This document shows, one piece after another, positions 16,220 through 25,101 of a stretch of DNA of 64,000 nt. A program made the position numbers and the translations under genes. The notes beneath the pieces were generated by a model that searched no databases, was not told the origin of the DNA, and worked only from the letters and a program-made list of their open reading frames with translations. Numbering within the stretch: position 1 is the stretch's first letter; every line of letters starts with the position of its first letter. The DNA lies in contig CAZEMA010000002.1 of the NCBI GenBank assembly GCA_964513155.1, positions 4,891 through 68,890 on the forward strand, given 5' to 3'. The DNA is from DATEAV01 sp964513155 (GTDB lineage: Bacteria; Chloroflexota; Anaerolineae; Anaerolineales; E44-bin32).

Positions 16220-16225
16220 TAAAAT
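16220..16225 (+). promoter_or_regulatory. -10 box of a leaderless promoter before the membrane protein-gyrB unit
   Basis: TAAAAT at 16220-16225 stands in an otherwise GC-rich stretch, 8 nt before the in-frame GTG at 16234. No -35 match is seen. The spacing is like that at the pfkB and orphan parA promoters. Confidence 0.45.
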
Positions 16226-16233
16226 TATCATTT

Positions 16234-17241
16234 GTGGCCTATCCCGCCGGCAAGCTGCCAGAACCGCCGATCGGCGTGCTTTCCTCTCTCACGACCGGCT
16301 TCGACCGGGTGGCTGCCCGTCCCGCCTTGATGCTGCCGCCGCTTGTCCTGGACGCCCTGCTCTGGCTCGGCCCTCGTCTACGAATCACCGCCTTGCTCTC
16401 AGCCGCGGTTGCCACCGTGACCTCCCAGCTGGCAGTCGATCCATCGGCGGCCAACCTCGTGGAAGCGCTCCAGCTGTGGCAGAAGGAAGATGCCATTCGG
16501 GTGAATGTGCTCGCGGCGCTGAGCAGCTTGCCGATCGGCATCCCCAGCCTCATGGCGATTCGCATGCCCGCTATCGGTCCATTGGGGTCGGCGGCCGGCA
16601 TCGAGGTGCCCGGCATGGGGGCTCTCGTCGGACTCTGGCTTGCGCTGACGCTTGTGGGTGTCGGCCTGGGCTCGGCGTACCATATCTGGGCGGCCAGGCT
16701 CGTGGCGCCTCGGAGCGAGGTGTCGCCGTTGCTCCCGGCTTGGGCGCGCTTGGCCGTCCTGGCCTTCGCTGGCTACCTCGCCGCATTCGTCCTGGTCTTC
16801 ATCATCTTGCTGGTCTCCACCTTGCTGGCGTCGCTGGATACGACGATCGGGATGGTAGGGGCGCTGGCGGGGGCGAGCCTGATCTTCTGGGTGGCGGTCT
16901 ACTTCATGTTCAGCCCCCACGGAATCGTACGCTACCGCCTGGGTGTCCTGCGGTCACTGGTGGAGAGTGCCCAGGTCGTGCGCTGGAACATGGTGAGCAC
17001 GGGCGCCTTTGTCGTGATTGCCCTGGGCATCAACTGGCTGACGAGCTGGGTCTGGAGCCTGCCCGGGGAGGATTCCTGGTATAGCTTGCTGGCTGTGGTA
17101 GGTCATGCGTTTGTCAGCACCACCCTGGTCGTGGGGAGCTACGCCTTCTACCAGGGTCGAAGGGAGTGGACGGTCAAGGTCCGTCAGCTGCTCGCAGACC
17201 GAAGGGCACCGCCGCCCAGGCCGCCTGAAGTAGGTCTTTGA
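16234..17241 (+). CDS. Polytopic membrane protein of unknown function upstream of gyrB
   Basis: 335 aa from GTG 16234, chosen because it follows an AT-rich -10 box; the frame is open upstream but overlaps the divergent gene and its promoter. There are about six hydrophobic segments, among them MGALVGLWLALTLVGVGLGS, LAVLAFAGYLAAFVLVFIIL, MVGALAGASLIFWVAVYFMF and the segment around GAFVVIALGINWL. The soluble end is basic and Pro-rich. I do not recognise a named family. It is 22 bp upstream of gyrB on the same strand and probably shares its transcript. Confidence 0.75.
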   Translation: MAYPAGKLPEPPIGVLSSLTTGFDRVAARPALMLPPLVLDALLWLGPRLRITALLSAAVATVTSQLAVDPSAANLVEALQLWQKEDAIRVNVLAALSSLPIGIPSLMAIRMPAIGPLGSAAGIEVPGMGALVGLWLALTLVGVGLGSAYHIWAARLVAPRSEVSPLLPAWARLAVLAFAGYLAAFVLVFIILLVSTLLASLDTTIGMVGALAGASLIFWVAVYFMFSPHGIVRYRLGVLRSLVESAQVVRWNMVSTGAFVVIALGINWLTSWVWSLPGEDSWYSLLAVVGHAFVSTTLVVGSYAFYQGRREWTVKVRQLLADRRAPPPRPPEVGL

Positions 17242-17263
17242 GGCGTTTGGAGAGTAGGACATC

Positions 17264-19192
17264 ATGGCGAAGAATGGGACACAGTCGAAGGGGAGCTATG
17301 CAGCCAAGGACATTCAGGTGCTGGAAGGCCTGGAGGCTGTCCGGCGCCGGCCAGGCATGTATGTCGGCGGTACAGACATCAAGGCCCTGCACCACATGGT
17401 GTACGAAGTTGTCGACAATTCCATCGATGAGGCCCTGGCGGGTGTCTGCAAGAACATCGAGGTGGTCATCCAGGCAGACAGCAGTGTTACTGTCGAGGAC
17501 GACGGTCGGGGCATTCCGGTTGACCTGCATCCTGACAAGAAGAAGTCCGCTCTGGAAATCGTGATGACCGTCCTCCACGCAGGCGCCAAGTTCGGCGGAG
17601 ACGGCTATAAGGTCTCGGGTGGCCTGCATGGGGTGGGTGTTTCGGCGGTCAACGCTCTCTCAGAATGGTGCGAGGTCGAGGTCAAACGGGACGCCCATGT
17701 TCACTTTCAGCGCTACGAGCGCGGTGTCCCGACCGGTCCGGTCAAGGTGATCGGCAAGGCACCCAAGGGCGAGACCGGCACCAAGACCACCTTTCTGCGA
17801 GACCGCAAGATCTTCCCGGGAGACTTCGACTACCGCTTTGAGACGCTGGTGCAGCGCTTCCGCGAGATGGCCTTCGTCACCCGGGGCGTGACCATCCACC
17901 TTGCGGACGGGCGCGACGGGCGTGAGATGACCTTCTACTTCGAAGGCGGCATCACCTCCTTCGTGCGCTACCTGAATCGGAACCGGGAGGTGCTCCATCC
18001 CGTGGTCCACGTCGACAAGGAAGTTGACGAGGTCGGCATCGAGGTGGCGCTGCAGTTCACCGATGCCTACGCCGAATCGGTCTATTCGTTTGCCAACACG
18101 ATCAACACCGTCGACGGCGGAACGCACATGACCGGGATGCGGGCGGCCATCACGCGCATCATCAACGATTATGCCCGCAAAGCGGGGTTGCTCAAGGACT
18201 CCGACCCCAACTTCTCGGGTGACGACACGCGCGAGGGCCTGACGGCCATCGTCAGCATCAAGCACCGGAACCCACAATTCGAGAGCCAGACCAAGGTCAA
18301 GCTCATGAACGCCGAGGTCCAGACGATGGTGCAGCAGGTGCTGGGGGAGGCCTTCGGCCAATTCCTGGAGGAGAACCCGCGGGCAGGCAAGGCCATCGTG
18401 CAGAAGTGCCTGACCTCGGCCCGGGCGCGAGACGCTGCCCGCAAGGCTCGTGACCTGGTGATCCGGAAGAGCGCGTTGGAAAGCCTGACGCTGCCGGGCA
18501 AACTCGCCGATTGCTCTGAGCGCGATCCAGGCAAGTGCGAACTCTACATCGTCGAAGGCGATTCGGCCGGCGGCTCCGCCAAGCAGGGCCGCGACCGGCA
18601 CTTCCAGGCCATCTTGCCTTTGCGGGGCAAGATCCTCAACACCGAGCGGGCCCGCCTGGACAAGATCCTCTCCAACAACGAGGTCAAGGCGCTAATCTCC
18701 GCGCTGGGGACGGGGGTGGGAGACAACTTCGATCTGGCCGGCCTGCGCTACGGGCGCGTGATCATCATGACCGATGCGGATGTCGACGGCAGCCACATCC
18801 GGACGCTCCTGCTGACCTTCTTCTTCCGCTATATGGCCGACCTGATCGAGGAAGGTCATCTCTTCATCGCCCAGCCTCCGCTCTATCGCATTGGTCACAA
18901 GAGCAAGGTCTTGTATGCCTATACCGATAGCGACCTGGAGCGGCGGTTGAAAGAGCTCGGGGTGAGCGCCGAGAAGGCCAACCTGCAGCGCTACAAGGGG
19001 CTGGGCGAGATGAACCCCCAACAACTCTGGGAGACGACGATGGACCCGGCCACCCGGACGCTGCTGCAGGTGACGATCGAGGACGCAGCCGCGGCCGACC
19101 GGACCTTCGACATGCTGATGGGTGAGGCAGTCCCCCCTCGGCGCCGCTTCATCATCACCCACGCCCTCGAGGTGCGCAACCTCGACATTTGA
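17264..19192 (+). CDS. gyrB: DNA gyrase subunit B
   Basis: 642 aa, normal for GyrB without the proteobacterial insert. It is the ATPase and part of the cleavage core of gyrase, acting with GyrA. The GHKL ATPase begins with IQVLEGLEAVRRRPGMYVGG; VVDNSIDEALAG holds the ATP-site Asn, VEDDGRGIPVD the Asp and GGLHGVGVSAVNALS the Gly loop. The transducer domain follows. The TOPRIM domain has ELYIVEGDSAGGSAKQGRD and MTDADVDGSHIRTLLLTFFF. The C-terminal YKGLGEMNPQQLWETTMDP is diagnostic. Start ATG 17264 has GGAG upstream. Confidence 0.96.
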   Translation: MAKNGTQSKGSYAAKDIQVLEGLEAVRRRPGMYVGGTDIKALHHMVYEVVDNSIDEALAGVCKNIEVVIQADSSVTVEDDGRGIPVDLHPDKKKSALEIVMTVLHAGAKFGGDGYKVSGGLHGVGVSAVNALSEWCEVEVKRDAHVHFQRYERGVPTGPVKVIGKAPKGETGTKTTFLRDRKIFPGDFDYRFETLVQRFREMAFVTRGVTIHLADGRDGREMTFYFEGGITSFVRYLNRNREVLHPVVHVDKEVDEVGIEVALQFTDAYAESVYSFANTINTVDGGTHMTGMRAAITRIINDYARKAGLLKDSDPNFSGDDTREGLTAIVSIKHRNPQFESQTKVKLMNAEVQTMVQQVLGEAFGQFLEENPRAGKAIVQKCLTSARARDAARKARDLVIRKSALESLTLPGKLADCSERDPGKCELYIVEGDSAGGSAKQGRDRHFQAILPLRGKILNTERARLDKILSNNEVKALISALGTGVGDNFDLAGLRYGRVIIMTDADVDGSHIRTLLLTFFFRYMADLIEEGHLFIAQPPLYRIGHKSKVLYAYTDSDLERRLKELGVSAEKANLQRYKGLGEMNPQQLWETTMDPATRTLLQVTIEDAAAADRTFDMLMGEAVPPRRRFIITHALEVRNLDI

Positions 19193-19212
19193 GTCTCGCT
19201 GACGTATGCCCC

Positions 19213-19257
19213 AAGAAGGGACTTCGGAAGTCCGAAGGACTTCCGAAGTCCCTTCTT
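19213..19257. terminator. Bidirectional terminator: perfect 21-bp hairpin after gyrB
   Basis: The left arm (19213-19233, starting AAGAAGGGACTTC) and right arm (19237-19257, ending CCCTTCTT) are perfect inverted repeats with a GAA loop. The arms contain near-palindromic units GGACTTCGGAAGTCC, so smaller hairpins can also form. It lies between the convergent gyrB and ABC permease genes; the A-rich and T-rich flanks give a U-tract on both strands. Confidence 0.85.
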
Positions 19258-19263
19258 CGTAGC

Positions 19264-20115
19264 CTAGGTGACCACCCTCGGGTATAGCCCGCCGGCGATG
19301 AGCACCAGGCAGGTGGTCGTGCCCAAAAGAATGGCAAAGTCCACACCCAGCCCGTAGCTGCTTGTCCCTCCGGCCAGCATCATCGCGCGCAGCGCATCCA
19401 CCTCGTAGGTCAGGGGATTGCCTCGAGAGACGACCTGGAGCCAACCGGGCATCATCGATAGGGGGTAGATGGCGTTGCTGGCGAAGAAGAGGGGCATGGT
19501 CAGCACCTGCCCGATGCCCATGAAACGTTCCCGAGTCTTCACCAGGCAGGCGATGATCAGGGAGAACGTCGAGAAGATGGCCGCCCCCAGGAGGATGGTG
19601 ACCAGAACCCCTAGCAGCATCAGAGGATTCCAGTTCAAGCGCACTCCCAGAAGGACGGCCAGAAGATAGACGATGACGGCCTGGGCAGAGGCGCGCGTCC
19701 CGGCCGAGAGGCCCTTGCCCAGCACCAGGGCCGTGCGCGGGGTTGGGCTGACCAGGAACTTGTGGAGGATGCCCAGATCTCGCTCCCAGATGATGGCGAT
19801 ACCGTAGAAGATGGCGATGAACAAGACGCTCTGGGCAAGGATCCCGGGCGCCATGAAGTCGATATACCGCAAGTCACCGGTCGGAATCGCCCTGGTTCGG
19901 GTGAACACCTGGCCGAAAACCAGCAGCCACAAGGCAGGCTGGACGGCGCGGGTGACGAGCTCTGTGGGATCGTGACGAAGCTTGCGCGCCTCCATCTCGG
20001 CGATCACCAGCGTCTTGTCGATGAAGCGGATGGCGGCGATCATTGGGTTGGCCGCTCGAGGGACGGCCCCGCTAGCCGAGGCGGTGAGCGATGCGCCTGG
20101 ATCTTGATGTCTCAC
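19264..20115 (-). CDS. ABC-2 type transporter permease (drug/daunorubicin-type exporter)
   Basis: 283 aa. Start GTG 20115 is supported by GGGAGGA about 8 nt upstream and overlaps the ATPase end by 44 bp; ATG 20043 has no ribosome site. Six membrane segments are visible, including AIFYGIAIIWERDLGILHKF with the family motif after it (LVSPTPRTALVLGKGLSAG), and MPLFFASNAIYPLSMMPGWL, which is typical of DrrB/NodJ-like permeases. With the ATPase it should form an exporter. The substrate may be a drug, lipid or glycan. Confidence 0.88.
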   Translation of the reverse strand: MRHQDPGASLTASASGAVPRAANPMIAAIRFIDKTLVIAEMEARKLRHDPTELVTRAVQPALWLLVFGQVFTRTRAIPTGDLRYIDFMAPGILAQSVLFIAIFYGIAIIWERDLGILHKFLVSPTPRTALVLGKGLSAGTRASAQAVIVYLLAVLLGVRLNWNPLMLLGVLVTILLGAAIFSTFSLIIACLVKTRERFMGIGQVLTMPLFFASNAIYPLSMMPGWLQVVSRGNPLTYEVDALRAMMLAGGTSSYGLGVDFAILLGTTTCLVLIAGGLYPRVVT

Positions 20116-20869
20116 GGTAGGTTCCTCCCGATTCGAGCAAGTCCCCCGTATAGTAGATGAAGACCTCGTCTAGGGTGGCGCCCTCTTGGCCAATGCTCGC
20201 TTTCAGTTCAGCCGGCGTCCCGATGGCGGACACCCGGCCGCGGTGCATCACGACGATCCGATCACACAGGCTATCGGCTTCCTCCATCATGTGGGTCGTC
20301 ATGAAGATGGTCATGCCGAACTCGCGGCGGAGGATCTCGATGTGTTCCCACACGGTCCGGCGGGCCCCCGGGTCTAACCCGACCGTGGGCTCATCCAAGA
20401 ACAGCAACGGTGGGCGGTGAAGCGTCGACTGGGCAATCTCCAGGCGCCGGATCATGCCCCCCGAGTAGTCCCGCACGAGCTTGTCCGCCGCGTCGGTCAA
20501 GCCCATGAAGGCTAGCGCCTGGCGCACGCGTGCGGTGCATTCCCGCCGCGGGAGCTCATACAACCTGGCGAACACCCTCAAGTTCTCGTAGCCGGTTAGC
20601 GAACCGTCGGCCGAAATCAGCTGCGGCACGTAGCCGACGACCCTGCGGACGTCGCTGGCATGGTGGACGATGTCATAGCCAGCGACGCTGGCGTTGCCCG
20701 AGGAGGGAGGCAAGAGGGTCGTTAGCATCTTGATGGTGGTCGTCTTGCCCGCCCCGTTGGGCCCGAGCAGTCCGAACACTTCGCCCGCCGCTACCGAGAG
20801 GGTCAATCCGTCGACGGCCGTCAGATCCCCAAAGCGTCGCGTGAGAGCGCTCGTCTCCAGGATTCCCAT
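20072..20869 (-). CDS. ABC exporter ATP-binding protein (DrrA-like)
   Basis: 265 aa, cytoplasmic. Walker A is GLLGPNGAGKTTTIKML (about residue 33), the Q-loop YVPQLISADGSLTGYENL, the signature DYSGGMIRRLEIAQ, Walker B LLFLDEPTVGLDPGARR, and the switch His is in FMTTHMMEEADSLCDRI. The first signature residue is Tyr and the fifth Met (YSGGM), as in DrrA-type exporters. It sits 4 nt after the MarR-family stop and overlaps the permease gene, so the three form one operon. Confidence 0.92.
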   Translation of the reverse strand: MGILETSALTRRFGDLTAVDGLTLSVAAGEVFGLLGPNGAGKTTTIKMLTTLLPPSSGNASVAGYDIVHHASDVRRVVGYVPQLISADGSLTGYENLRVFARLYELPRRECTARVRQALAFMGLTDAADKLVRDYSGGMIRRLEIAQSTLHRPPLLFLDEPTVGLDPGARRTVWEHIEILRREFGMTIFMTTHMMEEADSLCDRIVVMHRGRVSAIGTPAELKASIGQEGATLDEVFIYYTGDLLESGGTYRETSRSRRIAHRLG

Positions 20870-20873
20870 GCAT

Positions 20874-21353
20874 TCACTTCTCGGGTTTGCTGAGAGGCCT
20901 GCTTCCGGCAGGCTTGCCAGGAGTGAAGACCGGGCGCAACAGGCGCATACAGGTAATGACCTGGCGCTGTTGAGCGGCCGAAAGCAGGTTCATCGTCTCC
21001 GCCAGCCGGGCGGGCACGGCGCGCCTGGCTGATTGCCAGACCGCATCCCCCTTGGCGGTGAGTCCCAGCTCGATCCGGCGGCGGTCTCGGGGATGTGATC
21101 GGCGTCTCACCAGACCCTGCTCCACCAACCCGTCGACGATCTTGGACATGGAAGGCGGGGTCAGGCCGATGTGCTCGGCGACTTGGGCCAGTGACGCCCC
21201 CAGGTGGTTCTCAAGGTAGACCAATGTCCGGAACTGGGGCAGGGAGAGACTGGCAGATTCGCGCTGGGCGCGCATCTCCCTGCGGATGGCTTGCATGATC
21301 AGTGGCACGGTCTCCAGAATCTCGCGGGCGCATGCTTGCGGTGGCTCACTCAT
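20874..21353 (-). CDS. MarR family transcriptional regulator
   Basis: 159 aa winged-helix regulator. SLSLPQFRTLVYLENHLGASLAQVAEHIGLTPPSMSKIVDGL is the family DNA-binding core (quoted motif centre: LAQVAEHIGLTPPSMSK), followed by the wing LVRRRSHPRDRRRIELGLT. It is first in an operon with an ABC exporter, the common arrangement for a repressor that is released by the exporter's substrate. The upstream sequence is AT-rich with repeated TTAGCCTT/TTGCCTTA elements (about 21358-21382) and a TATTAT box, which would suit autoregulation. Confidence 0.9.
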   Translation of the reverse strand: MSEPPQACAREILETVPLIMQAIRREMRAQRESASLSLPQFRTLVYLENHLGASLAQVAEHIGLTPPSMSKIVDGLVEQGLVRRRSHPRDRRRIELGLTAKGDAVWQSARRAVPARLAETMNLLSAAQQRQVITCMRLLRPVFTPGKPAGSRPLSKPEK

Positions 21354-21654
21354 TTTATTAGCCTTTCGAACAGTTGCCTTATCTCATAATACTACCATCC
21401 TGTCGACTCGGGAAGGGGAGGGGTTGGCAGCGGCTCTTCCCGGCGACGCGGGCTACCAACTGCCGACCTTTTGCTGCTGGCGAGAGGGGGACCCGGTCCC
21501 ATCTGAGGGGCTGGTGAGGATTCCGGCGGCAGGTCGATCGGATTAGGCCGGGGCGCTTGCCTTGGTCGATCTGGCGGCTTCCATCGTCCGGGTGGCCACA
21601 GGCAGGGCGGGGAGGCGGTTCCTCATCACCCTGCTGGGCGGGCCTATCGCAGGC
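21354..21654. other. Intergenic region with AT-rich MarR promoter and a repeat fragment
   Basis: The first 45 bp are AT-rich and probably hold the minus-strand MarR promoter and operator. The rest is GC-rich without a credible gene, and includes a 21-bp end fragment of the dispersed palindromic element at 21615-21635. Confidence 0.5.
21615..21635. repeat. End fragment of the dispersed palindromic element
   Basis: This 21-bp stretch (GCGGTTCCTCATCACCCTGCT less its first base is within the limit: CGGTTCCTCATCACCCTGCT) is identical to the distal end of copy 3 at 61510-61530. It lies 20 bp beyond the carboxypeptidase stop, again at a gene 3' end. No other part of the element is recognisable here. 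Confidence 0.55.
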
Positions 21655-22587
21655 TCACGGCTCCCAGGCCAGGAACGCCTCCAGGACCTCCAGGTTCTGC
21701 TCGAAGTCGGTGTCCCAGTGCGTCCTGAGTTCGAGGTCAACGGCGGCGATTCCGGCGGCAGAGGCGTAGTCGGCTAGCATTCCGGTGTACAGGCAACCGG
21801 TGTCGATCGGAGGGTAGGGGTAAGGGCTTACAGCGGCAAGCGTCTCCGCCAGGTCCTCCGAGTCAGGGTCGGGCGGTGAGCCGCCCGGGAAGATGCCGAG
21901 GGCTGCACTGTGGTAGCTGATGAGTGCCTCGACCGGGTTGTATGTGAGGAAATCCAGGAGGGCCTCGGTCTCTGGCTCTGAGGTCGGATAGGGTCCCCCG
22001 GTGGTGGGCAGGATGTTCCAACATCCCTGGCGCGGCCATTGGGGCCGCCAGTTAATGGGCCAGTTGCGGTTGAGATCCACGCCGTGGGCGTTGGGCCGGC
22101 CCGTCGCGCCCCTGGGCTGAGCCTCCCCGTCCGGGTTGAGGGAGCGCAGGATGTAGAGGGTCGTCGTGCCGGGGACGAATTGGCGATGGCCTGCCAGGAA
22201 GACGATCAACTCCTCGGCCAAAGCGATCGTATTCCACTCCGAACTGCCATGGATTCCGGCGACAATCATGCGTGCCGAGGCACCTGTCCCAAACTGGTAG
22301 ACCTCCAGCACCCTGCCCTCAACGGAGTAGCCGATGCGGATAGCATTCATCCCCAGCGCCTCGAGAGGCGAGGCGGTGGGCATCGGGGTTGAGGTCAGCG
22401 CCTGAACAAGCCCGCTCGCGGGAGGCGGCGCGGCCGCGTCGCTGGCCCCGGAGGCGGAGGGCAGGCCAAAGCTGGCTCCGACGCATACCAGAGTCACAAA
22501 ACAGGCGGCCAGCAGGATCCCCCGGTAACCTGTCCGGCCGGGATGAGGCCGGCTATGGCCGGCGAGGGATTGGTGTCGGTGTGCCAT
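21655..22587 (-). CDS. Secreted M14 family zinc carboxypeptidase
   Basis: 310 aa from ATG 22587. A basic N terminus and hydrophobic segment (GILLAACFVTLVCVGASFGL, about residues 22-41) form a signal peptide or membrane anchor, followed by an Ala/Pro/Thr linker. The catalytic domain has the zinc motif HGSSEW (HxxE), substrate-binding Arg/Asn in GVDLNRNWP, the third zinc His in ISYHSAALGIF and the catalytic Glu in DLELRTHWD. The short core resembles gamma-D-glutamyl or murein-peptide carboxypeptidases rather than digestive enzymes; a cell-wall peptide substrate is plausible. Confidence 0.85.
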   Translation of the reverse strand: MAHRHQSLAGHSRPHPGRTGYRGILLAACFVTLVCVGASFGLPSASGASDAAAPPPASGLVQALTSTPMPTASPLEALGMNAIRIGYSVEGRVLEVYQFGTGASARMIVAGIHGSSEWNTIALAEELIVFLAGHRQFVPGTTTLYILRSLNPDGEAQPRGATGRPNAHGVDLNRNWPINWRPQWPRQGCWNILPTTGGPYPTSEPETEALLDFLTYNPVEALISYHSAALGIFPGGSPPDPDSEDLAETLAAVSPYPYPPIDTGCLYTGMLADYASAAGIAAVDLELRTHWDTDFEQNLEVLEAFLAWEP

Positions 22588-22736
22588 GGTCCGTCCGGTC
22601 CTGAAGCAGCAACCCGGCGCAGGCGTCTCACTTTGGCTGGTGATGCTGGCGGATCGATACGATCCCATGATATGAGCCCAGGCTGCCCGCGCACCTTTCA
22701 ATCACCTGACAAAACCCGGCCGTAGGCGCCCAACGG

Positions 22737-22765
22737 TAGCCAAAAGCCGTTCCGTTTGCTACAAT
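22737..22765 (+). promoter_or_regulatory. Promoter of the Ser/Thr kinase gene
   Basis: TAGCCA (22737-22742) and TACAAT (22760-22765) are 17 bp apart, and TGC before the -10 box is an extended -10. The kinase ATG is at 22808, giving a leader of about 36 nt without a clear ribosome site. Confidence 0.55.
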
Positions 22766-22807
22766 TGACCGCGTTCCAAGCCACTGACCTGAGCGCGCGA
22801 GACCCGT

Positions 22808-24880
22808 ATGCCGTTGCAGCCTGGTTCGATCCTGCACAACCGATATCGTATCGAGAGCGTCCTTGGCCTGGGCGGCATGGGCGCCGTCTACCGCGCCATT
22901 GACATTAACCTAGGCGTGGCCGTCGCCGTCAAAGAGAATCTGTTTACTACGGAGGAGTTCGCCCGCCAGTTCAGAAGGGAAGCGACCATCCTGGCCAGCC
23001 TCCGTCACCCCAACCTGCCTCGCGTGACCGACCACTTCGTCATCCTGGGCGAGGGGCAGTACCTGGTGATGGATTTCATCGAAGGCGGGGACTTGCGCCA
23101 GAAGCTGGAGCGCTCCGGCGCGGTCTGCGAGGAGGAGGCGCTGCCCTGGTTCCTCGAGACATGCGACGCGCTGGCCTACCTCCACACGCGCATGCCCTCC
23201 ATCGTCCACCGGGACATCAAGCCTGGGAACATCAAGATTACCCCCGAGGGCAGGGCGATACTGGTGGATTTCGGCTTGGCAAAGGTGACCGACGAGAAGG
23301 CCAGCACCTCGACCGGCGCCAAGGCGATGACCCCCGGCTTTTCGCCCCCAGAGCAATACGGCGCCGGTAGAACAGATCCCCGCAGCGACATCTACTCCCT
23401 CGGGGCAACGATGTACGCCGCGCTCAGCGCGAATATCCCGGAGGATGCCTTGGAGCGGGCGATGGGCCGGGAAGAGCTGACCCCGCTGCGCAAACGCGTG
23501 GAAGACATCTCGCCGGGAACGGCCAAGGCGATCGAGAAGGCGCTGGAGGTGAAGCCCGAGGATCGCTTCCAGACGGTCGCCGAGTTCGCCGCCGCGCTAG
23601 CGGCAGGCTCGCCCTCCTCGCAGCCTACGGTCGCCCGCAACTACCCGTATCTGGAGCGGACGATCACCTCACCCGGCAAGACGTTGGTGGCGCGCCCCCG
23701 GCGGCGCGCGCGCCGGCGGCTGCCCCGCCGGTGGATGGCAGGGATCTTGGGTGGTGCAGCCCTCATCTTGATCATCGCCGGGGCCTGGTACGCCGCCCCA
23801 GAGATCAAAGCCAGGCTGCTGGCTTGGCTATCGGCCACTCCCCAGCCCTCCTCCACGCCCACCGAGGCCGTCGGCGCCTCCCAGGCGCCTGGCTCGCTCA
23901 CCCCGACGGAGTCCGGCATCATCCTGCCCAGCCCCAGCGCTGGGGGTACGCAGGTGCCCACCAGCCAGCCTAGCCTGGAGCCGACTCCACCCATCCTCTG
24001 GACGCCCACCCCAGCCATCACTCCCACCGGGGGCGGCGTGGGCCAGATCGCCTTCGCTTCCTTCAGGGCAGGGAGGCCACCGCAGATCTTCCTGGTGAAC
24101 CTGGACGGCACCGGCCTGATCCAGATCACCAGCACGCAGGACGGAGCCTGCCAGCCCGCGTGGTCTCCGGATGGAGGTCGCCTGGTGTTCACCTCTCCCT
24201 GCCCGGTGCGGCGCGATACTTACCCCGGATCGAGCCTGTGGCTCATCAACCCCGATGGGACCGCGCTGGAGGCGCTACCCACCGCCCCGGGTGGCGACTA
24301 CGATCCGGCCTGGTCTCCCGATGGGCGTCGCATCGCCTTCACGTCGGAAAGGGACGGCCGGCCGCAGATCTACGTGATGAACGTCGATGGGACCGGCGTC
24401 TCGAACCTCAGCGCCACCCTGGCCTACGACAGCCAACCTGCGTGGTCGCCAACCGGGACGCAGCTCATGTTCACCAGCACGCGTTCGGGGACGGAGGCTG
24501 TCTGGACCATGACCGACCAGGGGGAGGGGGAGCAACCCTTCTCCCGCAGCGGGAACCGTGAAAGCAGCCATGCCGATTGGTCCCACGATGGTCAGACCAT
24601 CCTGTATGAACAGCAGATCGGTGGTATCCCGCGTCTCGTGGCTGCACTCTTCGACGGTGCACAGAGCGGTTTCATCGGGAACCAGATTTGTAGCCAGGGC
24701 CCACGTGCTGCCCAGCCGATGGCCGAGGCGCGCTGGTCGATCGACGGCACATGGATCGTCTTCGAGACCTGGCCGACAGGAAGCGATCACAACATCGCGG
24801 TCCTGTCGTCAACTTGCACTAGCTACTTTGAGCTAGTGCCCGATCCGGCGATCGACTTCGACCCCGTCTGGCGGCCCTAG
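22808..24880 (+). CDS. Transmembrane Ser/Thr protein kinase with extracellular TolB-like propeller
   Basis: 690 aa. The cytoplasmic kinase domain (about 12-275) has GLGGMG (20-25), the ATP Lys42, HRDIKPGN with catalytic Asp136 and DFG at 154-156. MTPGFSPPEQYG is the end of the activation segment typical of PknB-like kinases. A basic stretch (RPRRRARRRLPRR) and one membrane helix near 310-330 follow, then a Pro/Thr/Ser-rich linker. The extracytoplasmic part is a TolB/PD40 propeller with repeated PAWSPDG units (QPAWSPDGGRLVFTS, DPAWSPDGRRIAFTSERDG). It probably senses something outside and phosphorylates cytosolic targets; the ligand is unknown. Confidence 0.92.
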   Translation: MPLQPGSILHNRYRIESVLGLGGMGAVYRAIDINLGVAVAVKENLFTTEEFARQFRREATILASLRHPNLPRVTDHFVILGEGQYLVMDFIEGGDLRQKLERSGAVCEEEALPWFLETCDALAYLHTRMPSIVHRDIKPGNIKITPEGRAILVDFGLAKVTDEKASTSTGAKAMTPGFSPPEQYGAGRTDPRSDIYSLGATMYAALSANIPEDALERAMGREELTPLRKRVEDISPGTAKAIEKALEVKPEDRFQTVAEFAAALAAGSPSSQPTVARNYPYLERTITSPGKTLVARPRRRARRRLPRRWMAGILGGAALILIIAGAWYAAPEIKARLLAWLSATPQPSSTPTEAVGASQAPGSLTPTESGIILPSPSAGGTQVPTSQPSLEPTPPILWTPTPAITPTGGGVGQIAFASFRAGRPPQIFLVNLDGTGLIQITSTQDGACQPAWSPDGGRLVFTSPCPVRRDTYPGSSLWLINPDGTALEALPTAPGGDYDPAWSPDGRRIAFTSERDGRPQIYVMNVDGTGVSNLSATLAYDSQPAWSPTGTQLMFTSTRSGTEAVWTMTDQGEGEQPFSRSGNRESSHADWSHDGQTILYEQQIGGIPRLVAALFDGAQSGFIGNQICSQGPRAAQPMAEARWSIDGTWIVFETWPTGSDHNIAVLSSTCTSYFELVPDPAIDFDPVWRP

Positions 24881-25077
24881 GGCCTCGCGAGACCACCCAG
24901 CCCCCCTCCATAGATCTTCGTCCGGGCCGTGGCCGAACAGGAAAGGTGTCAGTCCAAGTAGGGCGTACCTTCCTTGCCGGAGGGCGGACTTTCGAAGGAT
25001 AATGATTGTGCAAGATGGAGCAATCCATGCCGTACCTGGCGGCAGTAGGCCAGCTGGCGGGGCATGGCGCGCAACCC

Positions 25078-25083
25078 TACACT
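25078..25083 (+). promoter_or_regulatory. Candidate -10 box for folD
   Basis: TACACT lies 18 nt before the folD ATG, with GGGAGCAGG between. The -35 position (TGGCGG) is weak. The rest of 24881-25101 shows nothing else I recognise. Confidence 0.35.
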
Positions 25084-25101
25084 TCTTGATGGGAGCAGGA
25101 T

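Noticed and set aside
15393..17084. 563-codon plus-strand frame across the SAM-hydrolase and membrane protein genes
   Set aside because: It is antisense to one real gene and out of frame with the other, and runs through two promoters.
24816..24839. 9-bp inverted repeat GCACTAGCT/AGCTAGTGC near the kinase 3' end
   Set aside because: It lies inside the coding region with no U-tract; probably chance.
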